DNA of 64,000 nt, taken from assembly GCF_011075055.1 (NCBI RefSeq), contig NC_058138.1, forward strand, positions 7,956,001-8,020,000, written 5' to 3'. The position numbers and the translations under genes were made by a program. Shown one piece after another: positions 24,546 through 36,410 of this stretch (position 1 is its first letter; each line of letters begins with the position of its first letter). This stretch comes from Mangifera indica. Lineage: Eukaryota > Streptophyta > Magnoliopsida > Sapindales > Anacardiaceae. Under the pieces are notes generated by a model, which did not search any database, was not told the DNA's origin, and was given only the letters and a program-made list of their open reading frames with translations.

Positions 24546-24890
24546 CACTAAATTTATTTATTTTTTCTGTTTTTTTTTTTCATTGCACTCAATTCTTTAT
24601 TTTTTATGCTTGTTTATTGCAATTTGGTGCTATTGTGTGTATTATTTCCTTGTCTTGGTAAAAAGTTACATAAAAAATTACAGAATTGCCACTGTCACTT
24701 TCTTCCATTTTTTATTGTCTTGCCTTGATCAATATTTGTACATCACTTGATGATATGATAGTTTAATGTGTTATAAATATGTATGTACGAAGCTTGGTTG
24801 CATTGGTATTGCATTTGGGGCTTAATTTGAAAAAATTGTAAAGTAGTGCAATTTGGAGTTTTTATGTTTTTAGGTTTATTTTTAGTCAAG

Positions 24891-26276
24891 ATGGAAAAAA
24901 CTGCATTTAAGATTCGTTATAGAGGCCAATGGATTGAAGGTGATGATAATGTGACAAGATATGTTTGTGGGAATGAGAGAAGGATGTGTATTGACACAAG
25001 TGTTGATTTTGAAGGATTCATTGCAAGAATAAGCTATCGTCTAAAATTGATCAAAGTTAGTTAAATGTGTGTACCCTAGATGATATGGGTCCGATGAAGA
25101 TTATAGATGATGATGATGTGGAGTTTTTGATAGTTATAGCAAGAAGTTCACAAGGATATACAAAACTTTATGTCACCGAGAGTTCAATTGACAAAAGGGA
25201 TAATCAATAAGACAAAGATGTTTATGAGGAAGAAAGAAAAAATGATCTGACAGATGAGTGGGCACATCTGTAAAGTTTCCAGGAGTTTTATGGGAATTAT
25301 GGTGTTAATGATAATAATGACAACAACATGGATGAGGATTATGAAGTAGAAGGTAATGAGGATGATAATGATAATGAAAAATTCTCGAGGTTTGATGAGG
25401 ACATGTACGGTGTTCCGAGTCAAGACGTTGACAGAAATCAAAGTCATGCTTGTAATGAGGGAGCTGAATGTAGCACGAGACATCATGACTTTATGAATAT
25501 TAGAGTATTTTCAATGGGTTTCTTAGCCTGCTATTGATGTTAAAAATGCATGTATTAGTAATCGGACAACACAAAAGGGCAACCATTTGCAAGTGATAGG
25601 TTTTTATAATTCAAAAGTAGAATTAAAAGCATTATTTCGAACATATGTCTTAGAGATAGGAATTCAATGGAAAGTTGGTCACTCTGATAATATACGGTAT
25701 GACCTTAAGTGTATACACCCACAATGTAAATGACAGGTACGAGCAACGAGAGAGCAAGATAGAGACTATTAGGTCTTACAACATATGGATGAGACACACA
25801 CTTGTCCATAGAATCAAATATTGCCACACCATAGACAAGCTGGTGCAGAATCGTTAGGGAACAAACTTAAGTCAATGTTTGTAATTGATCGCATTTATCG
25901 ACTAAATGAAATTATTTCAAACATAGTAGATAGGTACAAAATCGACATGTCTTACACGCAAGCATAACATGCCAAAACATATGCAATAAATGCATTATGA
26001 GGATCTCCAAAAGAGTCTTTCAATTTATTATACGAGTATTGTCATAATTTGGAGATTTAGAACCTAGGAACTGTGACATTTATTGATATCTATCCTAAAA
26101 ATAGGTTCAATTTTTTCTTCATATATATGAGTTGTTCAATAAGAGGGTATCAACAATTCTATCACTTAGTGATACGCATTGATGCTTCACATTTAAAAGA
26201 AAAATATCTTGGGTCTCTCACTTTGCGCGCATCATTGCAACATGCTAGTCCAATTGCTGCTACTTTTGAGAGTTGA
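24891..26276 (+). pseudogene. MURA transposase remnant of MULE-2 (N-terminal half)
   Basis: Starts MEKTAFKIRYRGQWIEGDDN, parallel to the MULE-1 transposase start (YASVCYQGEWIQGRNN). An acidic linker (DEDYEVEGNEDDNDNEKF) follows. A MuDR DNA-binding-like region runs GNHLQVIGFYNSKVELKALF to IRYDLKCIHPQCKWQVRA. After that come ALRGSPKESFNLLYEYCHNL and the first catalytic Asp context (IRIDASHLKEKYLGSL). Several stops and frameshifts break it. It ends just after the first catalytic motif: the second Asp, the Glu, the SWIM finger and the CCHC knuckle are absent. In an intact element this enzyme binds the inverted repeats and cuts and joins DNA in the nucleus. Confidence 0.8.
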
Positions 26277-26639
26277 TGTCTCTTCCATGTTCCATTAAGA
26301 TCTATTGAAGACGATCATATGATACACCATTATACGACGCCTTGTGAATTGAGTGTCTTACAGGCTCCTCGTCCCTCTAGTGCTCTCAAAGATGGGAGGC
26401 GCGAGAGGTAGACATTTGTGGAGGGGATACACATACATTACCAGAGGCCTTACATGACTCTCTAGGGTATGCAGTGTGAGAGGATGACACGCATGGAGGG
26501 GATGTCTGTCCAATAAGAAAAGTCCTAGAAACAATGGGTCGGGGCCCTCCTAATGAAGATATTCGTACGGAAGCGGTGGAGAACTATAAAGACCTTCTGG
26601 AGGCTATCTGAAAGACAACAAGATAATTCGATTAGATGT

Positions 26640-26935
26640 CATCATCATCGTTTGAATCTATAGACTCATCATCTAATGATGTCGGTGGTCCTTATTCTCG
26701 CATAAACTCTAAAGCTTGGATGTACCACTTAAAGTTGCGCTCAATCTCAGTTGGATATAATGCAGTTGTAATCCCCTCTTGGAACATGAAGAAAATTTAT
26801 AAAAATTAATGAAATACAAGGTGGAATAATAAAATATAAATCTACCAATGAGCAACTTACTGGAGAACCATCCCAAAGTATCGATATGTCATCCCAGGTC
26901 GATAATACAATTTTCTTCCATTTTAGGACATAGGC
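26640..26935 (-). pseudogene. Downstream part of the DUF1985-type gene of MULE-2, beyond the gypsy insertion
   Basis: Minus-strand translation gives ALYPTEIERNFKWYIQALEF and then an acidic stretch (TSLDDESIDSNDDD), preceded by FKW/intron-like sequence up to the gypsy target site. It continues the gene whose DUF1985 part is at 34490-33648. No Ulp1 catalytic motifs (HW, DCG) follow at lower coordinates, where only a Ser/Pro-rich stretch to ~26280 can be seen. Confidence 0.5.
26931..26935 (+). repeat. Left target-site duplication of the gypsy element
   Basis: TAGGC before the 5' LTR is repeated exactly at 33643-33647 after the 3' LTR. Confidence 0.92.
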
Positions 26936-27928
26936 TGATGTATTTTCGGCTACCTCTCTAACCCTAGCTTCCAAGTCTCTATCAAATCTCCATTTGGCTC
27001 AAGCCACCATTGAGAATGAAGAATTAGCTCTATGCAAGCCCAAAGATTCATTGCTTTTTCCACATTGGCCCAACTTTACTTTTGGGTGCAATCTCATTAC
27101 TTGCATCCAAGGCCTTAATGAAATAGAAACTTAAATTAGTCCAAGAAGCCAACTACAAACCCACTTGAAGCCCAAGTAGATGAGGCAGCCCTCCATCACT
27201 TAAATGGAGCCCAAGATGCCATTAAGCTCATTTAGTTGGATTGCAACTAAATGGGAAGTAAGTAACTTTAGTTGGTGGACATAGTTCCACCTTTTAGGGA
27301 AAAGTTATTCCCTTTTGTTGTTTTCTTCAATTAATATGGTATGACCTTAGTATTGAATGAATGGTTAAGCTTAAATGAAGGGAAAAACTTCCATGTCAAA
27401 TTAATGCCCAATTTTTGCCACCACTTGCTCTTGTATATGAAAGTGGATTTTCACTTGTAAAAGGTTAGACTTCTTTGATAATGAAATATTCAAGTAAAGT
27501 TTTGTAGCTTTTATTTAGTTGCTTTTCCTTTATCCAATTCATCTTGGAGGAAGAATTGGTGGTGGAAGACCCCAAGGTTGGTGGAAATTTCCTTTATGCT
27601 TTGGTTAACTTTCTTGTTACCCTTGAAATCCAAAGTGTGAATGTGTGTTGTATGCCCGGATACTGTTCACAGTATGTAATTTTGCCATTTTCAGATTTTG
27701 CCATCAAGATTTGAAACAAGTTTTGAATGTCTTGTTGATTGAGTTGTGATTGCTATAATATACCATTAGAAAGCTCTTTGAATACCCTTTCCAATGATCT
27801 ATCCTTTGTATGTTTTGGAGGTCATTTGATTGGTTAAATTGGAAGACAAAGTGTTGTTGTGCCATGTGAACATTAATTTCCAGTTTTGAGTTTGTGAATT
27901 GTTCCATTGCCTTGATGGATATGCATCA
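26936..27928 (+). repeat. 5' LTR of gypsy element (993 bp)
   Basis: Starts TGATGTATTTTCGG and ends ATATGCATCA, two bases before the primer-binding site. Aligns without length difference to the 3' LTR. Confidence 0.95.
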
Positions 27929-27930
27929 TT

Positions 27931-27943
27931 TGGTATCAGAGCC
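27931..27943 (+). other. Primer-binding site of gypsy element
   Basis: TGGTATCAGAGCC, complementary to initiator tRNA-Met. Confidence 0.92.
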
Positions 27944-28141
27944 TAGGTTGTTTGTGTGATTTGTTGACTGATTTCCATCTCCCGGAGCTACTGTTCACCT
28001 CTCGAAATTTACTATTCACTACAAACAGAACCTTAATTTGCCTTAAACACAAACCTTCCTTAACCTAAACACTTACCAATACTCACCCCAACCCTTAAAC
28101 ACTTATAACCATTAACCTTTACCTACTAGCCATTACCACAA

Positions 28142-31100
28142 ATGTCTCATAAAAGAACTTCATCCTCATCCTCCTCACCTCCTCATCCTTGGGAATTTGC
28201 CCACATGGCATTAAAAGAAGAGGTCAAAGGAGAACTTAAGGCCATTAAGGACCAAATGAATCAAATGATGCAAATGATGAGAGACTTGACCCTCACTCAA
28301 AGTAGGGCACCCTTATCACAGCCCCAAACTTCAACACAAAGCCAAATACCCCCTCTTCCACCTCACCCAACCCAACTACATCAACCAAGAAGACATATTA
28401 GACCTTCCCCTCCTCCTCCTAGACATCATAGGGAGGAATTGATGCTTCATGATTATTCAAGTGAGGAAGAACAAGAGAGGCCACCTAGGAGAGAAAAGGA
28501 TGATGATAGGGGTTTAAGGATTGAAATTTCGGAATTCGAAGGGAGCATGAGTCTGGATGATTTTGTTGATTGGTTACATGTTATAGAGAGAGTTTTTGAA
28601 TATAAGGGTTATTTGGATGAGAAGAAATGTAAACTTGTCATCTTGAAATTCAAGGATTATGCATCCTTGTGGTGGGAAAATCTTAAGAAGCAAAGGGAAA
28701 GGGATGGCAAAGAGAGAGTGAGATCTTGGGAGAAACTAAAAAAGCTTATGAAGAGAAGATTCCTTCCGGACAACCATAAACAAGATCTTTACCTCAAGCT
28801 ACACACCCTTAAGCAAGGAAGTGATGGAGTAGAGCATTACATAAGGGAGTTTGAGAAGCTATTAATGAGAAGTAAGCTGTCGGAAATGAAAGAGCAAACC
28901 ATTGCAAGATTCATTGGTGGTTTAAACCAAGGCATTGCTCATATGGTAGAATTGCAACCATATTGCACCTTTGAAGATGTTTGTAAGTTAGCTATTAAGG
29001 TGGAGAAGCAAAAGAAGGTCATGAAGTCTACGGTTGCCAAGCCATTTACCAAGGGGACTTCATTCTACAAAAGTCCTCCTTTCAACAAGGGAGCCACCTT
29101 TCAAAAGGGTTCCCCATCCAACTATAAGGCTGTCGAAATCACTTCCAAGGAGAAAGGGAAAGAAAATGTGGTAGAACCTAGCAAGAACAAACCAATTATG
29201 GGAAGACTTGATCTCTCCAATAAAAAATGCTTCAAATGCCAAGGTTATGGACACTTCCAAGTCGAATGCCCAAATAGAAGAACTTTGTCATTGATGGAGA
29301 TTCAAGCTATTAAAGAATCTCTTCAAGAAGATGAAGAAAATGTAGATTATGGCCATGAAGATAGAGCTGCTGAAGAAGAAGAATAGGAGGTCATGCAAAG
29401 GGCTGATGAAGGAGAGATGTTAGTGATTAGAAGAGCATTGCATTCCAAGTCTTTTCCACATGAGGAACAAAGGCTCTAAATTTTCCAATCAAGATGCACC
29501 ATTGGAGGCAAGGTGTGTTCTTTGATTATAGATAGTGGAAGTTGTGCAAATGTGGCTCCATCTACATTAGTGGAGAAACTTGGATTGTCTACCATACCTC
29601 ATCCTCAACCATATAAGCTCCAATAGTTGAGCAATAGGACCAGCCTCCAAGTAGCCAAACAAGTACTTGTTTCCTTCTCCATTGGCAAGCATTACCAAGA
29701 TGAGATTGTGTGTGATGTAGTTCCCATGGATGCATGCCATTTGTTGCTAGGGAGACCTTGGCAATTTGATAGAGAAGTAACTCATAATGGTAAAAAGAAC
29801 ACTTATTCCTTCAAATTCAAAGGGAAGACCATTACTTTGCTACCTCTTAGTCCCCAAGAAGCTAACAAGGCTATCAAAGGGAAAGAAGCTAAAAGGGAGA
29901 GTATGTATATGAATAGACAGCAAGTAGAAAGGGCTCTTTTGAGTTTGCAACCTGTCTTTGCATTACTTATACTTGAAGGGGAGCTCAAACATGAGAAGAA
30001 AAAAGCCCATCCCTTAGTTCAATCTCTCTTGGCTGAATTTAAAGATGTGTTCCCACTAGAGCTTTCATCAGGCCTCCCTCCTATAAGAGGCATTGAGCAT
30101 CAAATTGACTTGGTTCTGGGTGCACCATTGCCTAATAAGCCAGCCTATAGATGCAATCCCATGAAGACTAAAGAGTTGCAAAGGCAAGTGAAAGAATTGA
30201 TTGAAAAAGGCTTTGTGAAGCCTAGTATGAGTCCATGTTCCGTTCCAGCCCTACTTGTTCCTAAGAGAGATGGCTCATATAGGATGTGTGTGGATAGTAG
30301 AGCCATTAACAATATAACCATCAAGTATAGGTATCTCATCCCTAGACTTGATGACATGTTTGATGAGTTACATGGTGCTTGTGTCTTCTCCAAAATTGAT
30401 CTAAAGAGTGGCTACCATCAAATAAGGATGAAAGAAGGAGATGAATGGAAGACAGCCTTCAAGACTAAGGGAGGCTTATATGAATGGTTGGTTATGCCCT
30501 TTGGCCTTTCAAATGCTCCAAGCACTTTCATGAGGCTTATGAATGAGGTACTCAAACCTTACATTGGTGCATTTGTTGTTGTTTATTTTGATGACATATT
30601 AGTATATAGCAAAACTCTTAATGATCATGTCTTACATTTGAGAAGTGTTTTTGATGTGTTGAGGAAAAATAAGTTATATGCAAAAGAAGAGAAGTGTGAA
30701 TTCTTTGTAGACCAAGTTGTATTCCTTGGATATGTAGTTTCTAAGGATGACATTCAAGTAGATCAATCCAAGGTAGATGTCATTAAAACTTGGCCCCAAC
30801 CAAAGACTCTCACTGAAGTTAGGAGCTTCCACGGCCTTGCTTCTTTTTATAGGCATTTTGTGTCTAATTTTAGCACTCTCATGGCTCCCATCACTGAATG
30901 TATGAAGAAAAATGGGTTCGAATGGTCCACGGTAGCCTCCAAAGCATTTGAAGAGGTTAAAAAGAAGTTATGTGAAGCCCCCATACTTGCTCTACCTGAT
31001 TTTGATAAGGTATTTGAAGTGGAATGTGATGCAAGTGGAGTTGGCATTGGGGTAGTCCTAACTCAAGCCAAAAGGCCCATTGCTTACTTTAGTGAGAAGC

Positions 31101-32848
31101 TCAATGAGTCCAAAAGAAGATACTCCACCTATGACAAAGAATTCTATGCAATTGTTAGAGCCCTTGATCATTGGAGTCATTACCTAAGGCCTAAACAATT
31201 TGTGCTTCATTCCGATCACCAAGCTTTGAAGTTTCTTAGTAGCCAACATAAGATAAGTTCAAGGCATGCTAAATGGGTAGAATTCCTCCAATCTTTCTCC
31301 TTTGTTTCAGCATATAAACAAGGTTCTTCCAATGTAGTTGCTGATGCTTTTTCAAGAAGGCATTACTTGTTATCCATTCTCGATGTAAGAGTTCTAGGTT
31401 TCCAGCTTATGAGACAATATTACAATGAAGATGATAAGCTTTGGGAGATCATGAAGAAGCGTTCTAGAGGGGCATATGAAGACTATTCTGTCCATGATGG
31501 TTTTCTTTTCAAATGAGCTAAATTATGCATCCCTAAGAGCTCTTTTAGGGAACTTCTCTTTAGGGAGACACATGGTGGTGGATTAGCAGGTCATTTTGGC
31601 ATAAATAAGACCTTAGACATGCTTAAAGAGCATTTCTATTGGCCTAATATGGTGAGTGGTGTCCAAGCCATTTTTACAAGGTGTGGCACATGTCAAAGGT
31701 CCAAGTCTCATTTCAAACCTGGTCCTTACATGCCTTTACCTATTCCGGAGCAGCCATGGGAGGATCTTAGCATGGATTTTATTGTGGCTCTTCCAAGAAC
31801 TCAAAGGGGAAAGGATGCTATAATGGTGGTAGTAGATAAATTCTCTAAAATGGCCCACTTCATCCCTTGTTCCAAGACTGAAGATGCTAGCAAGGTGGCT
31901 GAATTGTTCTTCAAGGAAGTGGTGAAGCTACATGGAATTCCAAGAACCATAGTTTCGGATTGAGACACCAAGTTCTTGAGCCACTTTTGGAAGACATTAT
32001 GGAGCAAAATAGGAACCAAGCTCATGTTTAGCACCTCTCATCACCCTCAAACCGATGGTCAAACTGAAGTAACTAATAGGACTTTGGAAACAATCTTGAG
32101 GACTTTGGTTAACAAGCACTTAAGGGATTGGGACTTGAAGATTGTTCAAGCTAAATTTTCCTACAATAGGAGTCCAAGCGCAACAACCGATCACTCTCCG
32201 TTTGAGGTAGTCTATGGCCTTAATCCCTTAACTCCTTTGGATCTAACTTCCTTACCTCTTGATGTGCAAGTTCACAAGGATGCCAAGGAGAAAGCTGCTG
32301 CCATGAAGAAGTTCCATGAAACCATCAAATTTCAAATCATGAAGGCCAATGAAGCTCACAAGAGGAAGATCAACAAGCATAGGAAGCCATCCATTTTCAA
32401 ACCGGGTGACTTGGTTTGGGTGCATTTGAGAAAAGAGAGATTTCCAAGCAAAAGGAGGAGTAAGTTAGCTCCAAGGGCTGATGGACCATTTGAAGTGCTT
32501 GAGAGGGTGAATAACAATGCATACAAGGTGAATCTTCCAGATGAAATGGGAGGAGTCTTGACCACCTTCAACATTGGAGATCTTTCACCATACATGGAGG
32601 ATAGCCACCTTGAGGACTTGAGGGCAAGTTCTTCCCAACCCGGGGGGGATGATGTATTTTCGGCTACCTCTCTAACCCTAGCTTCCAAGTCTCTATCAAA
32701 TCTCCATTTGGCTCAAGCCACCATTGAGAATGAAGAATTAGCTCCATGCAAGCCCAAAGATTCATTGTTTTTTCCACATTGGCCCAACTTTACTTTTGGG
32801 TGCAATCTCATTACTTGCATCCAAGGCCTTAATGAAATGGAAACTTAA
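28142..32848 (+). pseudogene. Ty3/gypsy gag-pol polyprotein with five in-frame stops
   Basis: One frame runs from the ATG at 28142 to 32848, broken only by TAG 29384, TAA 29477, TAG 29624, TGA 31514 and TGA 31961. Gag (28142-29386, 414 residues) has the retrotransposon gag domain (DDFVDWLHVIERVF) and a CCHC knuckle (CFKCQGYGHFQVEC). The protease active site is IDSGS near 29530. RT follows with MCVDSRAINNITIKYRYLIP and the YFDD box near 30583. RNase H contains VECDASG and LHSDHQAL. Integrase has the HHCC finger (HFGINKTL, CGTCQRSK), the first catalytic Asp (MDFIVALP), the second (VSD before the last stop) and Glu (DGQTEVTNRT). No chromodomain was recognised at the end. The last ~199 bases of the frame lie inside the 3' LTR. 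Protein production is unlikely without readthrough. Confidence 0.93.
32642..32649 (+). other. Polypurine tract of gypsy element
   Basis: GGGGGGGA directly abuts the 3' LTR start at 32650. It is short but correctly placed. Confidence 0.7.
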
Positions 32849-33642
32849 ATGAGTCCAAGAAGCCAACTACAAGCCCACTTGAAGCCCAAGTAGATGAGGC
32901 AGCCCTTCATCACTTAAATGGAGCCCAAGATGCCATAAAGCCCATTTAGTTGGATTGCAACTAAATGGGAAGCAAGTAACTTTAGTTGGTGGACATAGTT
33001 CCACCTTTTAGGGAAAAGTTGTTCCCTTTTGTTGTTTTCTTCAATTAATATGGTATGGCCTTAGTATTGAATGAATGGTTAAACTTAAATGAAGGGAAAA
33101 GCTTCCATGTCAAATTAATGCCCAATTTTTGCCACCACTTGCTCTTATATATGAAAGTGGATTTTCACTTGTAAAGGGTTAGACTTCTTTGATAATGAAA
33201 TATTCAAGTAAAGCTTTGTAGCTTTTCTTTAGTTGCTTTTCCTTTATCCAATTCATCTTGGAGGAAGAATTGGTGGTGGAAGACCCCAAGGTTGGTGGAA
33301 ATTTCCTTTATACCTTAGTTAACTTTCTTGTTACCCTTGAAATCCAAAGTGTGAATGTGTGTTGTATGCCCGGATACTGTTCACAGTATGTAATTTTGCC
33401 ATTTTTAGATTTTGCCATCAAACTTTGAAACAAGTTTTGAATGTCGTGTTGATTGAGTTGTGATTGCTATAATATACCATTAGAAAGCTCTTTAAATACC
33501 CTTTCCAATGATCTATCCTCTGTATGTTTTGGAGATCATTTGATTGGTTAAATTGGAAGACAAAGTGTTGTTGTGCCATGTGAACATTAATTTCCAGTTT
33601 TGAGTTTGTGAATTGTTGCATTGCCTTGATGGATATGCACCA
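32650..33642 (+). repeat. 3' LTR of gypsy element (993 bp)
   Basis: Same length as the 5' LTR, about 29 substitutions by eye, followed by the TAGGC duplication. The gag-pol frame continues into its first 199 bases. Confidence 0.95.
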
Positions 33643-33647
33643 TAGGC

Positions 33648-34490
33648 GATTTGATCATTTGCTTCTAGACGGACATAAGGTGATAGATTTTGAATCGTCT
33701 CATAAATCCAATACTACACAATGTACAACATTTATGGTTAGTATTTACAATCGTTAGTATGAATGTAAACTTTATCTATTATGCGATACTTACCTGGAAA
33801 ATAATCGGATATCCCAAAATATTATAACTAAGAAGTGGGAGCAAACTTGTGTACGACAGTTAGTGTTCAACACAATACTAATATTTGTTATGAATACCCT
33901 TCCGCATCGATTCAACTATTTTATTCCATGTCACTGTCCCTCATGGGTACCGACTAAATGCAGCTAAATTATCCGCTAAATGCAAAAAACGATTAGATAT
34001 TTTGGTTCTGTTGTCTGCCCTTAATAATCTCGTAAACGTATAATACAAGACCTTGAACTTCACTACGTTGTCGTCATTGTCTCCCCAAATTTGATTGTCA
34101 ACTACTTGCTCGAGCTCTCAATGGGATAACAACCTGTGAATATCTGGGAAGTATTCCTCTCTCAGTCAAGGCATCCTCATGCAATCAACATCGTTGGACA
34201 CGTCCATGTCCTCCCCGAAAATTAGACTAATGACTAGCACAAACTCCACAAGGTTGAATCGGAACTCAACACTATTTATTCTAAACCACATTTCTCTGTC
34301 TGGGTTCCCGCATTTATTCATACGAAATAATATTACTTGAATAAATACGGCACTAAACTGTGGAATTGCCAAATCTAATAAGTGTTTGAAACAGGTTGTC
34401 CAAAAAATAGTTCTTTGAGTAAATGTTAGTTTATTCCTAATTATAGTCACAGTGTCCATCGTTATCCAAAGCAACATGTGCATTCAGAAT
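33648..34490 (-). pseudogene. DUF1985-type (Ulp1-associated) gene remnant of MULE-2
   Basis: Minus-strand 34483-34166 reads RTIFWTTCFKHLLDL, then MWFRINSVEFRFNLVEFVLV. The same domain in MULE-1 reads DEFWFRVSGVDMRFSPFEFA, so the two are homologous. Lower coordinates add GYPWGTVTWNKIVESM, parallel to SYPWGVVVWQMTYDSM in MULE-1, before the gypsy insertion site at 33647. Stops are present. In this class of plant MULE, DUF1985 precedes a C48 SUMO-protease-like domain. Here the protease domain was not found on the far side of the insertion. Confidence 0.72.
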
Positions 34491-35039
34491 CTGTATGCAT
34501 CATGGAATCTGCACGCCCCTTTCTGATAGTTGATTGCAAATACCTGAAAATATATATTAATTCGTTAAATTACATTAATAAAAAATTAATAAAAGACAAT
34601 TATTTTAATCAAACTTAATCAAACAAACTGAATTATCATTATTAAATTAACATGATTGACATCACCTAATGTAATATTGAAATCAAAAAAACTGGAATTA
34701 GCATTATTAAAATGAATTTTGTCATGAGTAACATTTTTTGAAAGTAATGATTGTTTACAGGTAAAATTGGAGTCAAACCTGACAGAAAAAAGGTTGGCAG
34801 GCCAAATTAGAATTAAAAAAAATAGGATTATCACTAAATTAATATGAATGACATCAACTTTATTTCAAAATATTTAAAATAAAATGTTTCATAAAAATTA
34901 TTAAATTTAAGTATTTATAATATTTGATGTGAGATTTTATTAAAATCACCAGCGTATAAAATAAACGCTACTCACTAAAAAAAAATATTTCATAAGCCAT
35001 CTGCAGGCAGAAAATAAAAATTAATGAAAAGGCTTACTA

Positions 35040-35120
35040 AATTGGAAACAAAGCTTGGCAGAAACGCCAAGCCTTGGCGGGCCTGCCAAGTGTTGGCGTT
35101 TCCGCCAACCTCCCCCGTCC
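35040..35120. repeat. Palindromic TTGGCG/CGCCAA cluster in MULE-2 (right)
   Basis: Within about 70 bases there are AACGCCAAGCCTTGGCGGG and TGTTGGCGTTTCCGCCAAC, each a short inverted repeat. A further copy, TCAACGCCAACCCG, is near 35920. These parallel the cluster at 24500-24545 near the other end. Confidence 0.5.
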
Positions 35121-36082
35121 ACACACCCACACTTCAATTTAATTTAAAATTAATTCGATCCAATTAAATTAATTTCAATTTTAATTTCAAATTAATTAGA
35201 TTAAGTTAAATTAATTTAAATTTAGACTAAATTAAATTTTAATTTACTTTGAACTCAGACCGAATTAAATTTAATATGATACAATTATGTTTCTGTTTTT
35301 ATAACGAAACCTGACCTGTCGTCTATCCATTACGTTAACATTGTTGATGATCAATAAAACTATTCATTGAATTTTCTTCATGCATGGAAAACAATCCAAC
35401 AATTTATGTTATAAATGCTATATGAAAGCAAGCAAACAAATACTTTTGTAGAAAATTTGCAAAAGCATGCACATATATGGAAGCAAGCGAGGCTTTCACG
35501 TGAAAGAAAAATTGAAGCAAACAAAGAAAGTCTTCTGCGTATTCATTATATTCTCTGCTTGTCAGTATGTTATCATATATATTTATTATAATATTTTTTG
35601 TTTGTCAGTGTATTATTCATATATATTCATTATAATATTCTTTCCTTATTGAATACATTACATTATATTCATATTTTATACAATCTCTGCAAGATTCTAT
35701 GCAATATTCTATGTTTTATGGCTCACATTAGGACTTTCACTGCATGTTCTTCACAAGTGGCTTTAATATGAACATTAACGCCAACCAGAATTTAGGGAGA
35801 TAAGATTAAGTAAAAAATAATTGAAATTCAATCTAAAAATTTTTAACTCCAAAATTTTTAAATTCACTTAGATGATCCACACCATTTTTTAAATTAAATT
35901 TATAATAAGAGGGTTAGCGTCAACGCCAACCCGTAACGTCAATATCAATCCTTTCCATCTCACTTTCACCATATTGAAAGTGACATCAGTGACTATCTTA
36001 TTATTTTAATTTTTAATTATTGTCATATTATATATTATATCATTATCTCACTACTTCAAATAGTTTTCATTAACACAAAATA

Positions 36083-36258
36083 TCTTTCAAAGTTGTAGAG
36101 AAAAAATTATAGATAAAAAAATAGAATCTCTGTATGGGTCGCATCAAAAGGGTATTTTGAGAAAATAAATTACTGTTGTGGTATATTTATTTACGCTTTA
36201 AGATGAGTGACATATATGTATACACGAATTAAAATAAGGATAAAAATTTCAACTTCCC
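36083..36258 (-). repeat. Right terminal inverted repeat of MULE-2
   Basis: Reverse complement matches 23861-24030. Followed by the target duplication AAAACAAAA at 36259-36267. Confidence 0.88.
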
Positions 36259-36410
36259 AAAACAAAACAAAATGTGAACACAAACAAAAACAATTAAAAC
36301 ATTTTTACAAATCCACTGACACCTCCTCCCTCCGTATATCAACCCACATTACCATACGAAGTACAAATTTTATCTGCCCATTATCCCATTGATACAAATG
36401 ATTACCTGAA

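Larger units (their letters stand above)
26936..33642 (+). mobile_element. Structurally complete Ty3/gypsy retrotransposon (chromovirus, CRM-like), 6707 bp
   Basis: Two 993-bp LTRs (26936-27928 and 32650-33642) share TGATGTATTT ends and differ at about 29 sites by eye, roughly 3%. A perfect TAGGC duplication flanks them. The primer-binding site TGGTATCAGAGCC is at 27931-27943, and a G-rich purine tract lies at 32642-32649. The interior encodes one gag-pol frame with five stops and no frameshift. The order protease, RT, RNase H, integrase defines Ty3/gypsy. The coding frame running on into the 3' LTR, the TGATG LTR start and the gag type recall the CRM lineage of plant chromoviruses; that lineage call is inference. 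It sits inside the DUF1985 gene of MULE-2. Confidence 0.95.
23861..36258. mobile_element. MULE-2: Mutator-like element with transposase and DUF1985 gene remains, split by a gypsy element
   Basis: The termini GGGAAATTGAAATTTTTACC (left) and, reversed, GGGAAGTTGAAATTTTTATCC (right) begin inverted repeats of about 170 bp (23861-24030 and 36083-36258). The flanks carry a perfect AAAACAAAA duplication. Inside are a plus-strand MURA remnant (24891-26276) and a minus-strand DUF1985-type remnant (34490-26640, interrupted). They converge, as in MULE-1. Removing the nested gypsy element (26936-33642 plus its 5-bp duplication) leaves about 5.7 kb. The C-terminal half of the transposase and the protease domain of the second gene are both missing, so this copy is non-autonomous. 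Confidence 0.9.
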
